The notes under the pieces are model-generated. The model did not search any database. It was not told the DNA's origin and saw only the letters and a program-made list of their open reading frames with translations. Of a DNA stretch of 54,029 bases, positions 27,484 through 39,063 are shown piece by piece. Each line of letters begins with the position of its first letter. Within the stretch, counting starts at the first letter, position 1. Position numbers and translations under genes: made by a program. Source of the stretch: Cladosporium sp. IMV 00045 (Eukaryota; Ascomycota; Dothideomycetes; Cladosporiales; Cladosporiaceae); the NCBI GenBank assembly GCA_001931905.2, contig MSJI02000879.1:1-54029 (forward strand). Reading direction: 5' to 3'.

Positions 27484-30400
27484 ACGCGTCCTCAGCGGCC
27501 AGAGTGCCGCCAGGAGCTTTACCAGCATCGCCCGCGGTACGCCGCGCTCTGCCCTGGTCGCGAAGAGGAGGGAACTCGGAATCACATCATACAACAAGTT
27601 CACCTCGCAATATCGCAACTATGCCGTCGCCGCCGAGGACACCGACAAGGGCGTCGACCCCTCGGATTCTTTCCTCTCCGGCAACACCGCAAACTACGTC
27701 GACGAGATGTACATGATGTGGAAGGAGGACCCTTCGTCTGTCCACGGCTCATGGCAGGTCTACTTCAAGAACATGGAGAGCGGCGACATGCCCATCAGCA
27801 AGGCTTTCGTCCCTCCCCCTAGTATTGTCTCCCAGCCCGCTGGTGGCGTGCCCGGTGCTAGCTTCGCCGCCGCGCCTGGCCACGGCAGCGGCAGCGATGT
27901 CACCAACCACTTGAAGGTCCAGCTCCTCGTCCGCGCATACCAGGCCCGTGGCCACCACAAGGCCAGGATCGACCCTCTCGGCATCAGGAACCAGGCCCAG
28001 CAGCCTTTCGGCGTCGGCAACCCCAAAGAGTTGGACCTGAAGAGCTACAACTTCACCGAGCAGGACATGGAGCAGGAGTTCACCCTCGGCCCCGGTATCC
28101 TGCCCCGCTTCAAGACCGAGGGCAGGGAGAAGATGACCCTCCGCGAGATCGTTGACGCTTGCGAGGAGATCTACTCTGGCAGCTACGGTATCGAGTACAT
28201 TCACATCCCCGATCGCGAGCAGTGCGACTGGATCAGGCAGCGTGTCGAGGTTCCCAACCCCTACAAGTACTCTGTCGATGAGAAGCGCCGCATCCTGGAC
28301 CGCATGATCTGGTCTTCTTCCTTCGAGGCTTTCCTCGCCACCAAGTACCCCAACGACAAGCGTTTCGGTCTTGAGGGTGGTGAGTCCCTCATCCCCGGTA
28401 TGAAGGCCCTGATCGACCGCTCCGTCGACTACGGTGTCAAGGACATCGTCATCGGCATGCCCCACAGAGGTCGTCTTAACGTCCTTTCCAACGTCGTCCG
28501 CAAGCCTAACGAGTCCATCTTCTCTGAGTTTGGTGGCAGCGCTGAGCCTTCCGACGAGGGCAGCGGTGACGTGAAGTACCACTTGGGTATGAACTTCGAG
28601 CGCCCCACACCTTCTGGTAAGCGTGTGCAGCTTTCTCTCGTCGCCAACCCCTCTCACTTGGAGGCTGAGGACCCCGTTGTCCTCGGCAAGACTCGTGCCA
28701 TCCTCCACTACAACAACGATGAGCAGCACGCCAACTCCGCCATGGGTGTCCTCCTCCACGGTGACGCCGCTTTCGCCGGTCAGGGTATTGTTTACGAGAC
28801 CATGGGTTTCCACAGCCTTCCCGGCTACCAGACCGGTGGCACCATTCACATCATCGTCAACAACCAGATCGGTTTCACTACTGACCCCCGTTTCTCCCGC
28901 TCCACCCCCTACTGCTCTGATCTCGCCAAGGCTATTGACGCTCCCATCTTCCACGTCAACGGTGATGACGTCGAGGCCTTGAACTTCGTCTGCCAACTTG
29001 CCGCTGACTGGCGTGCTGAGTTCAAGAAGGATGTTGTCATCGACATGGTCTGCTACCGTAAGCAGGGTCACAACGAGACTGACCAGCCTTCGTTCACTCA
29101 GCCCCTGATGTACAAGCGCATCAACGAGCTGCAGCCTTCCCTCGACCTTTACGTCGACAAGCTCCTCAACGAGAAGACTTTCACCAAGGAGGACATTGAC
29201 GAGCACAAGAAGTGGGTCTGGGGCATGCTCGACGAGTCCTTCTCGAGGTCTAAGGACTACCAGCCTACCGCCAAGGAGTGGCTGACCAGCGCCTGGAACG
29301 GCTTCAAGTCGCCCAAGGAGCTCGCCACTGAGGTCCTTCCCCACTTACCCACCGCCGTCGGTGCTGACGAGCTCAAGCACATCAGCAAGGTCATCGGTGA
29401 GATTGAGGGCATCCACGTTCACAAGAACCTCAAGCGTATCTTGGCCAACCGCACCAAGACTGTTGGCGAGGGCAAGAACATCGACATGGCTACCGCCGAG
29501 GCTCTTGCCTTCGGTTCCCTCTGCATGGAGGGCCACCACGTCCGCGTGTCTGGTCAGGACGTCGAGCGTGGTACCTTCTCTCAGCGCCACGCCGTCGTGC
29601 ACGACCAGGAGTCCGAGAAGGCCTACACTCCTCTCCAGCACCTCAGCAAGGACCAGGGTAGCTTCTCCATCTCCAACTCCAGCTTGTCTGAGTTTGGTGT
29701 CCTTGGTTTCGAGTACGGTTACTCTCTTTCTTCGCCCAATGCCCTTGTTGTTTGGGAGGCTCAGTTCGGTGACTTCGCCAACAACGCTCAGTGCATCATC
29801 GATCAGTTCATTGCTTCCGGTGAGGTCAAGTGGCTTCAGCGTTCCGGTCTCGTCGTGAACCTGCCCCACGGTTACGACGGTCAGGGCCCTGAGCACTCTT
29901 CCGGCCGCATGGAGCGTTTCCTGCAGCTCTGCAACGAGGACCCCCGCATCTTCCCCAGCCCTGAGGCTCTCGAGCGTCAGCACCAGGACTGCAACATGCA
30001 GGTCGCCTACTGCACCACTCCCTCCAACAACTTCCACCTTCTGCGTCGCCAGATGAACCGCCAGTTCCGCAAGCCCCTCATCTCCTTCTTCTCCAAGGCT
30101 CTCCTCCGTCACCCTCTTGCCCGTTCCAGCCTCGAGGACTTCACCGGCGAGAGCCACTTCCAGTGGATCATCGAGGACCCCGCGCACGCCGAGGACGCCG
30201 CCTTCAAGATCGACGAGCCCGAGAAGATCAAGCGCGTCATCCTCTGTACTGGCCAGGTCTTCGCCACGCTCTTCAAGCACCGCGAGGCCAACAAAATCAC
30301 CGACACGGCCATCACGCGCATCGAGCAGCTGAACCCCTTCCCCTGGGCCCAGCTCCGCGACAACCTCGACTCGTACCCCAACGCCGAGACCGTCGTCTGG

Positions 30401-30625
30401 TGCCAGGAGGAGCCTCTCAACGCCGGCGCCTGGTCCTTCACCCAGCCCCGCATCGAGACCCTGCTCAACAACACCGTCAACCACGACAGGAAGCACGTCA
30501 TGTACGCCGGACGCAACCCCAGCGCTTCCGTCGCCACGGGTCTCAAGTCGACGCACATGAAGGAGGAGGGCGACTTGCTCGAGATGGCTTTCACTGTTAA
30601 GCAGGACAAGCTTAAGGGCGAGTAA
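27452..30625 (+). CDS. KGD1: 2-oxoglutarate dehydrogenase E1 component, mitochondrial
   Basis: A single exon of 1057 residues, full length for the family. The first 50 or so residues are rich in Arg, Ser and Ala with few acids, a mitochondrial presequence. The E1 N-terminal segment follows ([20 protein letters not shown]). The thiamine-diphosphate enzyme core shows [10 protein letters not shown] at about 336-345, GDAAFAGQG at about 438 and [10 protein letters not shown] at about 470. The C-terminal transketolase-like part includes [16 protein letters not shown] and [14 protein letters not shown]. It decarboxylates 2-oxoglutarate in the TCA cycle as part of the Kgd1-Kgd2-Lpd1 complex in the matrix. 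Codons are overwhelmingly C- or G-ending, as in highly expressed genes, which also creates two long but meaningless antisense frames. Confidence 0.98.
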   Translation: MLRSQLSQCSKRVLSGQSAARSFTSIARGTPRSALVAKRRELGITSYNKFTSQYRNYAVAAEDTDKGVDPSDSFLSGNTANYVDEMYMMWKEDPSSVHGSWQVYFKNMESGDMPISKAFVPPPSIVSQPAGGVPGASFAAAPGHGSGSDVTNHLKVQLLVRAYQARGHHKARIDPLGIRNQAQQPFGVGNPKELDLKSYNFTEQDMEQEFTLGPGILPRFKTEGREKMTLREIVDACEEIYSGSYGIEYIHIPDREQCDWIRQRVEVPNPYKYSVDEKRRILDRMIWSSSFEAFLATKYPNDKRFGLEGGESLIPGMKALIDRSVDYGVKDIVIGMPHRGRLNVLSNVVRKPNESIFSEFGGSAEPSDEGSGDVKYHLGMNFERPTPSGKRVQLSLVANPSHLEAEDPVVLGKTRAILHYNNDEQHANSAMGVLLHGDAAFAGQGIVYETMGFHSLPGYQTGGTIHIIVNNQIGFTTDPRFSRSTPYCSDLAKAIDAPIFHVNGDDVEALNFVCQLAADWRAEFKKDVVIDMVCYRKQGHNETDQPSFTQPLMYKRINELQPSLDLYVDKLLNEKTFTKEDIDEHKKWVWGMLDESFSRSKDYQPTAKEWLTSAWNGFKSPKELATEVLPHLPTAVGADELKHISKVIGEIEGIHVHKNLKRILANRTKTVGEGKNIDMATAEALAFGSLCMEGHHVRVSGQDVERGTFSQRHAVVHDQESEKAYTPLQHLSKDQGSFSISNSSLSEFGVLGFEYGYSLSSPNALVVWEAQFGDFANNAQCIIDQFIASGEVKWLQRSGLVVNLPHGYDGQGPEHSSGRMERFLQLCNEDPRIFPSPEALERQHQDCNMQVAYCTTPSNNFHLLRRQMNRQFRKPLISFFSKALLRHPLARSSLEDFTGESHFQWIIEDPAHAEDAAFKIDEPEKIKRVILCTGQVFATLFKHREANKITDTAITRIEQLNPFPWAQLRDNLDSYPNAETVVWCQEEPLNAGAWSFTQPRIETLLNNTVNHDRKHVMYAGRNPSASVATGLKSTHMKEEGDLLEMAFTVKQDKLKGE

Positions 30626-32215
30626 GGTTCTGTGTCAGAGAAGAGACGGAGAGAGAGAAATAGAAAAGAAAAGTTGGGAGGGTTGAAGGTGAATTTCACC
30701 CTCCATTATTGAGTTAGTTGTTCACGTTGGAACTTCTTTCTTTTGTGTTCGAGTAGGTGGATGGAAGTCCGTTGTTTTCCCCTAAAGAAGGGAAAGCATG
30801 ACATGGACAGGCAGGCAGGCAGGCAAAGGAAGGCGGTGTGGTATGTGGTTCTTTGTGTAATTGTGTACATAGGATTAGGGTATTTTCCGGCGCAAGAATT
30901 CTTTTACTTTGTTTGTCTAATCTGCCTTATACTTTGCCTTATTTCTATCAGTTCCTTTCGGCTTCCCTGTTTTGAGGTCTGTAACATCGTCGTCACCACC
31001 GACTTGTTTCGTCTCTTGCCCAGAAAGCACGAGTGATCGCACATCCGTGTCTCACCACGGACGCACATAGACAGATGCCGGAGGCGTAGCGCTATGGGGC
31101 TCTTTTCTCCATGGTGGATACTATTCCCCATGATCTCTCCTCCCACCCGCACACCGTCCCCCCCGTCATCCTTGATCCTTCCTTGATTGATACCCCAGCA
31201 TTACCTTCGCGTTTGGAGCCAGCGCAGCATACCTAGCATGATAGTAGTACCTTGCCAGGATATCAATAAGAAAAAGGCGGAGCTCTTCTCATATGTTGCA
31301 ATATGCTATGCGCGCTAGGCGCAGGCTAGGCGGCTTGCCGATTGGGGATAGGCGGTGGGCTGAATGAAGGTCGGGGGGATGCGATGTCGCTAGCAGCAAC
31401 TTTTCAGACCACACGAGAGAACGGATTTCAAGGCTGGATCTGAATCAAGCAATTGATCCCGAGTTAATTTCATTACACTGATCGAATAATATAGCTTCCA
31501 GAGAACTGCCTTCAAAAAGCAGCAAATGATAAAAAGAAGGCCAAACCTTCGAAGGTCTACCTACCCGAAAAGCAGCCGAGAACGAATCTGAACCTCCCTC
31601 CGATGCGCTACGAAGCCGCAAACTAGGGGGGAGAAGACGGAAGGCGGCGATAGTCGATGTGGGAAGTGGATACTAGCTAACTGACTCGACTTGGATCTGT
31701 CCTGCTCTCTCTCTCCCTCTCTTTCATCCTACTCGTTCTCGCCCTTCACCGACTTCTGGAGTTCTGGATTGTTGTCCGTTTTTTTTTTTGTGGGACTTGA
31801 GATTTCCGTCCTTGTTGGTTGCGCATATACATACCTTTCCGACAGATATATACTTATATTGGTACATACATACAGCATTGGGATCCGGGGATAGGATTTT
31901 AGATTTTTCTTCTCTTGTCACTTCGTTAGTCGGCTCTGATTTCTTTTTCGAAAGGAAACCGGTCATCTGTCTACTGGACTTGTACATCTCGACATACCGT
32001 CGGAGCTCTACGGACGATTTTACCTGGTACTTACTGGTGATTGCGAAAAAAAAAACAAGCGTCTGGATTCTTACACTCGGCCTTCTCCGATTTCCGTCGT
32101 TGCATATTTCTATTTGATCTGGAGCCTTCTTGGAAGAATCTAGAAACCTAGGACAGCCCACATCATAGAAGACATCCAGCAACCAAGCAACCCAGAATCC
32201 CAATTCAGGAAAACC
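30626..32215. other. Intergenic, 1.6 kb: 3' region of KGD1 and leader of the ankyrin gene
   Basis: No supportable gene. It holds a (GCAG)n run near 30810-30825, a CT-dinucleotide tract at about 31700-31725 and a T run at about 31780-31790. Weak frames (30743-31036, 31691-31894 plus; 31724-32266 minus) show no domain. The 500 bases before 32216 are T/C-rich and probably transcribed leader. Confidence 0.55.
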
Positions 32216-32731
32216 ATGGTCGACTCCCTCAGCAACATCCACGGCCTGGACGCCGAAGGCCTCCAAACGACCTCCGACAACACCACCCGCTTCCTCAACC
32301 CCTTCGCCGCGCGCCTCGCGCAGCTCTCCTCAACCCTCTCCGCCAGCGCCGCCGCCATCGAACCCGACATCGTCTCCCCCGCCCTAACAATCGCCGCGCG
32401 CGCAGGCAACCTCGCCAACACGCGGCGCCTGCTGGAATCCGGCGCGGATCCGCACCTGGACCTGCCGGCGGAGCACTCGCCGCTGTTCGAGGCTGCACGA
32501 CACGGTCATGTGAAAGTCACGCAGCTGCTGCTGGCGGAGAGGCTGAGGCGCGGGCTGTGGGGTGTGGATCGCCATTTGAGGGATGGCAGGGTGTTGAGGG
32601 AGGCGGAGGAGAGGGGCGATTTGGAGATGATTGTGCTGTTGACGATGGAGCCGGCGGATGTGTTGAGTGCGGAGGATTTGGATCGCGTTAGGGAGGGGAG
32701 GGGGAAGAGGGATAGTGTTATTTCTCTTTGA
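32216..32731 (+). CDS. Small ankyrin-repeat protein
   Basis: A single exon of 171 residues. After an N-terminal helix-rich stretch, ankyrin-type units are visible at about 60-135: SPALTIAARAGNLANTRRLL ending in ESGADPHL, then SPLFEAARHGHVKVTQLLLA, then a weaker REAEERGDLEMIVLL unit. Ankyrin repeats mediate protein binding; partner and role cannot be read from sequence. It is short for a family usually carrying many repeats, but it has a clean start with CAACC/ACC context and a stop, so it looks complete. It converges on the RraA-like gene, 152 bases between stops. Confidence 0.8.
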   Translation: MVDSLSNIHGLDAEGLQTTSDNTTRFLNPFAARLAQLSSTLSASAAAIEPDIVSPALTIAARAGNLANTRRLLESGADPHLDLPAEHSPLFEAARHGHVKVTQLLLAERLRRGLWGVDRHLRDGRVLREAEERGDLEMIVLLTMEPADVLSAEDLDRVREGRGKRDSVISL

Positions 32732-32883
32732 GGGGGAAAGTTGAGTTGAATGGATTTGGTTGGTCTTTCTTGGTTTTGGCTTGATTGGACTTTCATTTCG
32801 CCACCTTCTTTGGGATCTCGTTATCTCCTGCTTTCTGCCTTGGATATTGCTTTCGCGCGATCCTATCTTCCCCAGCATACACC

Positions 32884-33784
32884 TCAAGACCCCGCCGAGA
32901 GATTAGTATAATGCCCCGGAACCTTCCCAAACGCCTCCCTCAACCCACCCTCCCCGCCCCTCACCTCCTCCAAAACCGCCTCATCAGCCTCCTTCAACCT
33001 CGGCAACAACTCCAGCACATCCCCCAACTTCTCCCTCGGAATGACCACAACGCCCCTCTCCGCCTCATCCAGCACCGCAAAATCCCCCGCCCTCACCTCC
33101 ACACCCCCAACCCGCAAAGGCACCTCCACCGCCCACGGCTTGGCCTCCAAACCCGTCCCCGCCGCCGCGAATCCCCTCGTCCAAACAGCGAAGCCCCCAT
33201 CCTCACAAAGCTCATTACAGCCAACGACATCCCTCGTCCGCCCGTCCACAATACTCCCCACCACGCCGCGGGATTTGAGGCGCGTGGCGACGATGTCGCC
33301 TAGCAGAGCGCTGATTTGGCCCGCGGGTTGCTGCAGCAGCACGATGGAGCCGGGCGGGGGGATGTCGGTCCAGTGTGCGGAGGCGGGCAGGTTGGAGGTT
33401 TGCGGGATGGAGGGCTCGTCGTCGCCGCTCAGCCAGGTGGGGTCGGACTGGTGGGGTTTGGGGACGAAGAGGACGGTGCTGAGGGGGGCGACGAGGCGGT
33501 GGGGTGGTTTGGGGTTGGGAGGGGGAGTGGTGGGAGGTGGGAGGGGGACTGTTTGGTTTTGTTAGGTGGTGTGAGAGCCCGATTTTGGTGGAAGGGCGTA
33601 CATATGTCTGCGAGTGAGCCGGCTGATGGGCATTTGAGGACGAGGAGGGCGTCGGCGACCTTTTCAACATATCAGTGATGCTCTCGGCCTTGAATTTCGG
33701 AGGCTCAGAGAGGCAGACATCGCAACACGAGTACTTGTCCTGGATCTCTTTGCACGCTGCTTGGGTTTCTTTTGAGAAGGGCAT
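32884..33784 (-). CDS. RraA / 4-hydroxy-4-methyl-2-oxoglutarate aldolase-like protein
   Basis: Minus-strand exons 33719-33784, 33602-33659 and 32884-33548; introns 33660-33718 and 33549-33601; 262 residues. Splicing joins KYSCCD to VADALLVLKCPSAG, the expected family N-terminus; intron 1 has a weak GTCTGC donor, and family fit is what supports it. The core carries SALLGDIVATRLKSRGVVG and then DGRTRDV, whose Arg-Asp pair is the substrate and metal-binding mark of RraA/HMG aldolases. A family-like strand follows (GDFAVLDEAERGVVVIPRE). Bacterial relatives either cleave 4-hydroxy-4-methyl-2-oxoglutarate with a divalent metal or inhibit RNase E. As fungi lack that RNase E system, a lyase or decarboxylase role is likelier. 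A proline-rich insert sits at the exon 2/3 junction. Confidence 0.85.
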
Positions 33785-34827
33785 TGTTTTGGGATGAATA
33801 GTGCTTTGATTGGAGAGAATGTTTTGGAATGAATTGACTTTCAAGATTTCGATAGAGAAGACGTAGACATAGATCACAAAACATTGGTAGGTATCGTATA
33901 AAAGGATATCGGTCTTTCCAACAAGAGGACAGTTGCTCTCAGTTGCACAGCGGGGTTTGCAGCAGCTCGACTTGAGAGCTTCCTATCAAGGCAGGTACAT
34001 GAGGTATACTGCTGCTCTATACACGGAAAGAGTGTGTACTTGAGTACATCTGTCAGATACTTGCATCTCTATAGCATTGAACGCTCCTTCAAGCTTCATG
34101 ATGACAAGTATCACCTACCGTGATAGACATATCCATTCCTCTGCTATACCGCCGTTCGCATCTACACGGCCATCGCTTCAGACACAGGCGGGCGCTAGGG
34201 CTGGCTTGCAGCAAGGCCCCGCGTTGGAATCACCAATCACTCCGCTCACACCCGCCAAGCGAGACACGACCTTGCATGACCTCCTCTGCCCCATGCCTCA
34301 TGTCCCCAGCCATCTCTCTCCCAAAGGGCAGAGGAAGAAGATGGGCTCGCCTTCCGACCTACCCAGACCCGGACACGGTCACATCAGAGGGGGCTGGTCG
34401 CTGCACTACCGTACCTGCGTGTCAATGTAGAACGAATCCTCTTGACATCTACCGTCTGTCTGTCCAACAATCACTTTCAGCCAAATCAACCAGAACAAAC
34501 ATCTCCCATCCATCACTCTCCACTGTCACTTCCACGACACACGTCATGTGTTAGACAACACGCTTTGCTTTCGCGTGCAAGACAACCCGAGACAAGACAT
34601 CTGCCGCCAGGCGCATCGCATCTGCCACTCCCAACCCCCAATTCACTACCTTACCTACAGTACTACCTACTCCCACTCGCGCCACTTCACTCTCTTGCGA
34701 CACTTCACTGCACGTCTCAGCCCTGCGACATACGTACCGTACCATTCACCAAACACTCTCCAACTCTCGCTCCGCTGCTTTAAACCAAGAACCGCATTAT
34801 CGCATCGCAAGATAAGTCCACAACCGC
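33785..34827. other. Divergent intergenic, 1.0 kb, between the RraA-like gene and the membrane coiled-coil gene
   Basis: No supportable gene. The DNA before 34828 is rich in CACT/CTCC and AC runs, like a fungal leader. Frames at 34077-34430 and 34120-34554 (plus) show no domain and no splice logic. Confidence 0.55.
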
Positions 34828-36675
34828 ATGATCCGCCCTTCGAGCATGGCTTCGCGCGCCTCCACCCACGCCGCATCCTCAGCGTACGAATCCCACCCGA
34901 GCCTCGCCGTCAGTATGGAAGATTTTGAAGCGAACGAATTCTCGCCAACGGTGCCCGACCTTCCCTCCCAACACTCCATCTATCGCAGTGGTGTCTCGTC
35001 CTACCAATCCTCCACCAGCTCCACCAGGCGATCCGCCTCACCGCCCGCATGGCGCAAAGCAGGAAGTGGGTGGTTCAAGCATCAAGGCTCGCTATCGCCC
35101 GGTCGCCACGGCTATCACAGTAGAGAAGAGAGCTTGGAGTATCGCAGCGCGGACGATGACGAGGGAGATCGCGACGAAGGCGAGGTCACATTGTATCCGC
35201 TCCCGGCCCGCATACCGTTGCCTGAGAGCCCTACTAAAGGAAGAAGTCTCAGTCCAAGTCCGGCGCCCATGTTTGGCGGCGGCGAAGCAGTACGCGCAGC
35301 TCCAGTCAATGCAAGACCGTCAACCCCTCCGCCGCCTCATGACGAGGCGCAAGAGGCCGAAACGTCAGATCAAAGAACCCCAACGCAGATGAACTGTAAG
35401 TCAGCCAGTTGTGGAATTGCTCGATTATCTCAACTTCTGCTTCCCTTTCTGTTGCCCCGTCGTGAACCTTCCCTGACATCGGCTCGTGGGTTAGACATCC
35501 GCTTTTCGACATCCCTAGACGTGATACAACGGACAGAGCCCATCGAGGCCGCCGTGACGTGGGCGCGCAAAATCACACACCACGCCACAAAGTCAAAGCA
35601 CAATCTCTTCTTCTACACCGTTGCCTCCCTTTTCTTTTACTGGCTGGTCAGCAATCTCCTATCAACACCGAGCAACACGCCCGCGCCAGACCTGGTGAAA
35701 GTCGCCGGGCTCGCAAAGTCGTTCGAGCCGGTCATCTTCTACTCCGAGCATGGCCACGCTCAGATCGAAGAACTCCACGACACCGGCGTCGCAGTCTGGG
35801 ACCTGGGCGAGTCGGTCCGCTCGACAAACATGACCAGCGGGCCCATCATAGTCCACCAGCTCGACGACCTCAGCGACTCGATGAAAACGCTCGCCATCGA
35901 AATGACGCGCTTCTTCGCCAGCGTCGACGCCGACGTCGACTCCATCCTACTCGTAATGGAATGGGCGCAGCGCGAACTCCTCGCCCTCTCCACCGCGCCC
36001 CCCAGCGCCATCGGCTCCATCTGGAGTAACGCGCACAACCTCCTAACCCGCGCGGGCGTGCTGAAAGACAACGCTCTCATCCGCGAGATTTTCGGGCACA
36101 CGCACGCGCAACGCACCAAAGCAACGCTGGACCGGACCTTCCACGAATTCCTCGGCGTGCTAGAAGAGAGCATCAACAACGAACTCAGCCACTCGATCCA
36201 ACTCTTCGGCCTCTTCGAAGCCATCGACAAGCAATTCCTGAACCTGCAACGGACCGTCATCCGCGAACAAGACCAGCAGGAGCGCCTCGAGAACGACTTC
36301 CTCTCCTCCCTCTGGACGAAAGTCATCGGCGTCAACGCCTCGCTGCTCCGCAAGTACCAGAAAAACAAAGACCTGCTCTCCTCCGTGCGCGACCGCACCG
36401 TGCGCAATAAACACGTGCTCGTGGATCATAATCAGCGGTTGCTGCAGCTTAAGACGAATTTGGAGATGTTGAGACGCAAACTTGTGAGTCCCCTTGTGAG
36501 GAGTGAGAATGGGAGTACGTTGAGCGTGGAGGCGCAGGTGAGGGGGTTGGAAGGGACTTATGCGCTGCTCAAAGGCACGAGGGAGGTGCAGAAGAGGAAG
36601 ATGATGGAGATTGTGTATGGGAGTGGGAGTAGGAGGCCGGCGCTGGAGGGGGATGGGAGGGCGATTGAGGGGTGA
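34828..36675 (+). CDS. Unrecognised single-pass membrane protein with long helical C-terminal region
   Basis: Exon 1 is 34828-35395, the intron 35396-35494 (GTAAGT...GGTTAG) and exon 2 35495-36675, giving 582 residues. The intron is 99 bases, stop-free and in frame, so retention would give 615 residues with an extra hydrophobic LSQLLLPFLLP segment. Residues 1-190 are disordered and S/P-rich, with repeated SP sites that could be phosphorylated. One clear membrane segment lies at about 225-246 (NLFFYTVASLFFYWLVSNLL). The rest, about 260-560, is almost all helix with heptad-like spacing (RLLQLKTNLEMLRRKL), so a coiled-coil rod on the far side of a membrane is likely. I do not recognise the family. 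An organelle or nuclear-envelope tether is possible but unproven. A second ATG is at 34846. Confidence 0.8.
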   Translation: MIRPSSMASRASTHAASSAYESHPSLAVSMEDFEANEFSPTVPDLPSQHSIYRSGVSSYQSSTSSTRRSASPPAWRKAGSGWFKHQGSLSPGRHGYHSREESLEYRSADDDEGDRDEGEVTLYPLPARIPLPESPTKGRSLSPSPAPMFGGGEAVRAAPVNARPSTPPPPHDEAQEAETSDQRTPTQMNCKSASCGIARLSQLLLPFLLPRREPSLTSARGLDIRFSTSLDVIQRTEPIEAAVTWARKITHHATKSKHNLFFYTVASLFFYWLVSNLLSTPSNTPAPDLVKVAGLAKSFEPVIFYSEHGHAQIEELHDTGVAVWDLGESVRSTNMTSGPIIVHQLDDLSDSMKTLAIEMTRFFASVDADVDSILLVMEWAQRELLALSTAPPSAIGSIWSNAHNLLTRAGVLKDNALIREIFGHTHAQRTKATLDRTFHEFLGVLEESINNELSHSIQLFGLFEAIDKQFLNLQRTVIREQDQQERLENDFLSSLWTKVIGVNASLLRKYQKNKDLLSSVRDRTVRNKHVLVDHNQRLLQLKTNLEMLRRKLVSPLVRSENGSTLSVEAQVRGLEGTYALLKGTREVQKRKMMEIVYGSGSRRPALEGDGRAIEG

Positions 36676-39063
36676 TTTTGTTTGATGGGGGTTGGGGGAT
36701 TGGGAGCTGGCGTTTGGGAAGGGAGTTTCGGGGCGGTGTTTTTCTTGGTTTGTGGAGTCTGGTTTTGTTTCCCTGTCTTCTCTTGCTTGACCTGACTCTC
36801 GAAGAGAAGACCTGAGCCATTCCGTTTATGCATTGCATGCATATCTTACCGGGCGCGCGCTGGAGTTTCGAGGATGGGAAAAAGGAGGGAGGGGTTGAGG
36901 AGTCGTCTTTCCGGATTTTTCTCCTTCTCTCCTGCTTTTCTTTGGAAACGTCTTTTTTGGATTTATGATAGATGATTGAAATGATTGGAGATAGTTGCAG
37001 TGAGAAGGAGGAACGAGTAGATGTGATGGTATATATGGTTTTTCCAACTCGCCTTTTGATTTCGTTCTGTGGCTGGGACCCAATGCTCTTTTATATTTCT
37101 TTTTATCGGCGGTTTGTCTTTTTTGTAAGTGAGTTTGACGGAAGAAGCAGAATGAAGGGATCTTTGGTATTAGTAAGTGCAGCACGATAATAAGTAGGTG
37201 GTCTTCCGTCGTCGCTCATGTCCCTTTGCTTGTATTGTACGCAGCAAGCGCCGTTGGTGATACGGCGGTCTTCTTGTGGATGAAAGTCATCTCGTGGAGG
37301 AACTCGATGTGACTTCAACCGTTCGTGGAACCATACCACGCGAACACGACATGTCATGAGAATGGAATAGTACCTACGTAGAGAGGCTAGTTGCTCTCTC
37401 TTGTTTCCATACACGCTTTTGGCAATTCCGAGATGAAGTCTGACGAAACCTCCATTCTGCAAGGGTTTGGAGATCATATTTGACAATTTGAAGCTCGTGT
37501 ATCGCTGGAGTCATCTGTTGCGATACAGAAACAAACCATTGTATTGTCGAGCCGGATTTGTACGGGATACACGGTCAAGTCGCACGCGAAGCAAACGAGC
37601 AGAAGGCAATGTCTTGAGAAGGATTCTAGACTTGCGATCTTCAATAAAACAAGTCCCAGAAATCAGCAGGATCTATGGGAATGTCACTAGGATGCCCTTG
37701 TCTAGTTCGTGATCTCTACCTCGGCGCGTCGACGAGGAATCATATACGGGCCTGCATGCGACATGGTCAAGAAACAATAATTGTACAGTGATTGTTAGGC
37801 GAGAGGATTCGAATCCTTGAGAGGGCACCGGAAACGCGATGCGATATTCGCCGCCGGGCATGGATGTATTCGGAGCGCTTGCCAAAGAGAATCAAAGCAA
37901 GCCCTGGTTGCACTGCCTCACGAGAACCGAGTCTAGGGTATAAGAATTTCTTTGGAGGAATCAAATCGATTCCGTAAAAGCGGCGTCTGAGCACGACTTT
38001 TACCCAGTCGATGCACGGCAGTGACATTCTTTTCTTCTCTAACGGCGCACCGACGTTTGCTTGTTTCATCACGTTCGGCTTGCGTGCATGGTCCACATGG
38101 CATGTCCCAGATGTATGGCTGGGTAGATCGTGGCCTAGCGTAATGGGCGGCTCTGCTGGGACTTTGCGATCTTATGGAATGATGAGGGAGTGAGGTAGAC
38201 ATGAATGCAATAATGGTGCTGGTATAATCCTTGGACACGTGACTATACATATAGCTTACTTCATGTAGCTACTGCCTTGCTTGTAACGAAGCTCCCCTCA
38301 TTTTGAGAGAAGTCAATCTCAAGTGATGGAGCAAGTCGTACATGTGCAACAGCATTCGCGCTAGTTGTTGCTTATCGAGGGAAGTATAAAGGATTAGCGG
38401 CTTGCTGCTCTGGGGCTGTGCAAGATGGTCAACCTCTCTCGAGCCCTCGTTTCTGGTTTTTCGACCTTCTGGCGTGGCACGTTCCACGAGACCAGCGTCA
38501 TTTCAACCAGCCATCCGTGTTTTTGGGCCAGCAACTGAGCGACCCCATCCATCATCATCACAACGCCCGGTGACATCCTCATCATTCACATCACCGTCCA
38601 TCTGCCATCAATCCCCTCCCAATCCGCCATCGCCTGCCCGAGCCCAACGAGGTCTGGCCAGCGCATCATCGTCACCTTCCAATTCACATACCATTGGCTT
38701 CGTTTTTGATTGCTGTCTCTCTGCAAGCACTGCGCCTCAATCAAACCCTTTCACCCCACCTCTTCGCGAAAGGCAACCGGCGGCTGGATCGTTGGCCTTC
38801 CCGATACCTGTCTACACCTTCTTGTCCTTCGAGTGACTACCGCAATTGTAGAACCGCCCCTCCGTCACGGCAGGTCGGTCGCATCTACACTCGACCGTTG
38901 ATCCATCTATTCATCCCACAGAACGCTGTAAGCGCATCTCCATAACACGTGCTTACGGCCACAAGCTTACAATCCCAGTCGTCGCGTCTGTATCACTTGC
39001 CTACCTGCATACATCCTCCCCTAGTAGTGTAGTATACACCGCAGCTCACCAACCGCAACAATC
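36676..39063. other. Intergenic, 2.4 kb, upstream of the Ca2+/H+ exchanger gene
   Basis: No supportable gene. It holds a 14-base perfect palindrome (AGGATTCGAATCCT) at 37804-37817. The last 600 bases are C/T/A-rich leader-like DNA. The frame 38402-38836 (plus) is long only because this leader lacks stops; it has no domain. Confidence 0.55.

Noticed and set aside
27749..30556. Two very long minus-strand open frames (531 and 403 codons) opposite KGD1
   Set aside because: They mirror the C/G-ending codon bias of KGD1, meet end to end with no promoter space, and their translations are Leu/Val/Glu/Gly-rich without any domain.
37795..37825. Possible tRNA T-arm (GGATTCGAATCC)
   Set aside because: A perfect palindrome, but neither strand offers D-arm, anticodon arm or acceptor stem at the right spacing.
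38402..38836. 144-codon plus-strand frame upstream of the Ca2+/H+ exchanger
   Set aside because: Ser/Pro-rich translation of C/T-rich leader DNA; no domain and no supporting splice sites.
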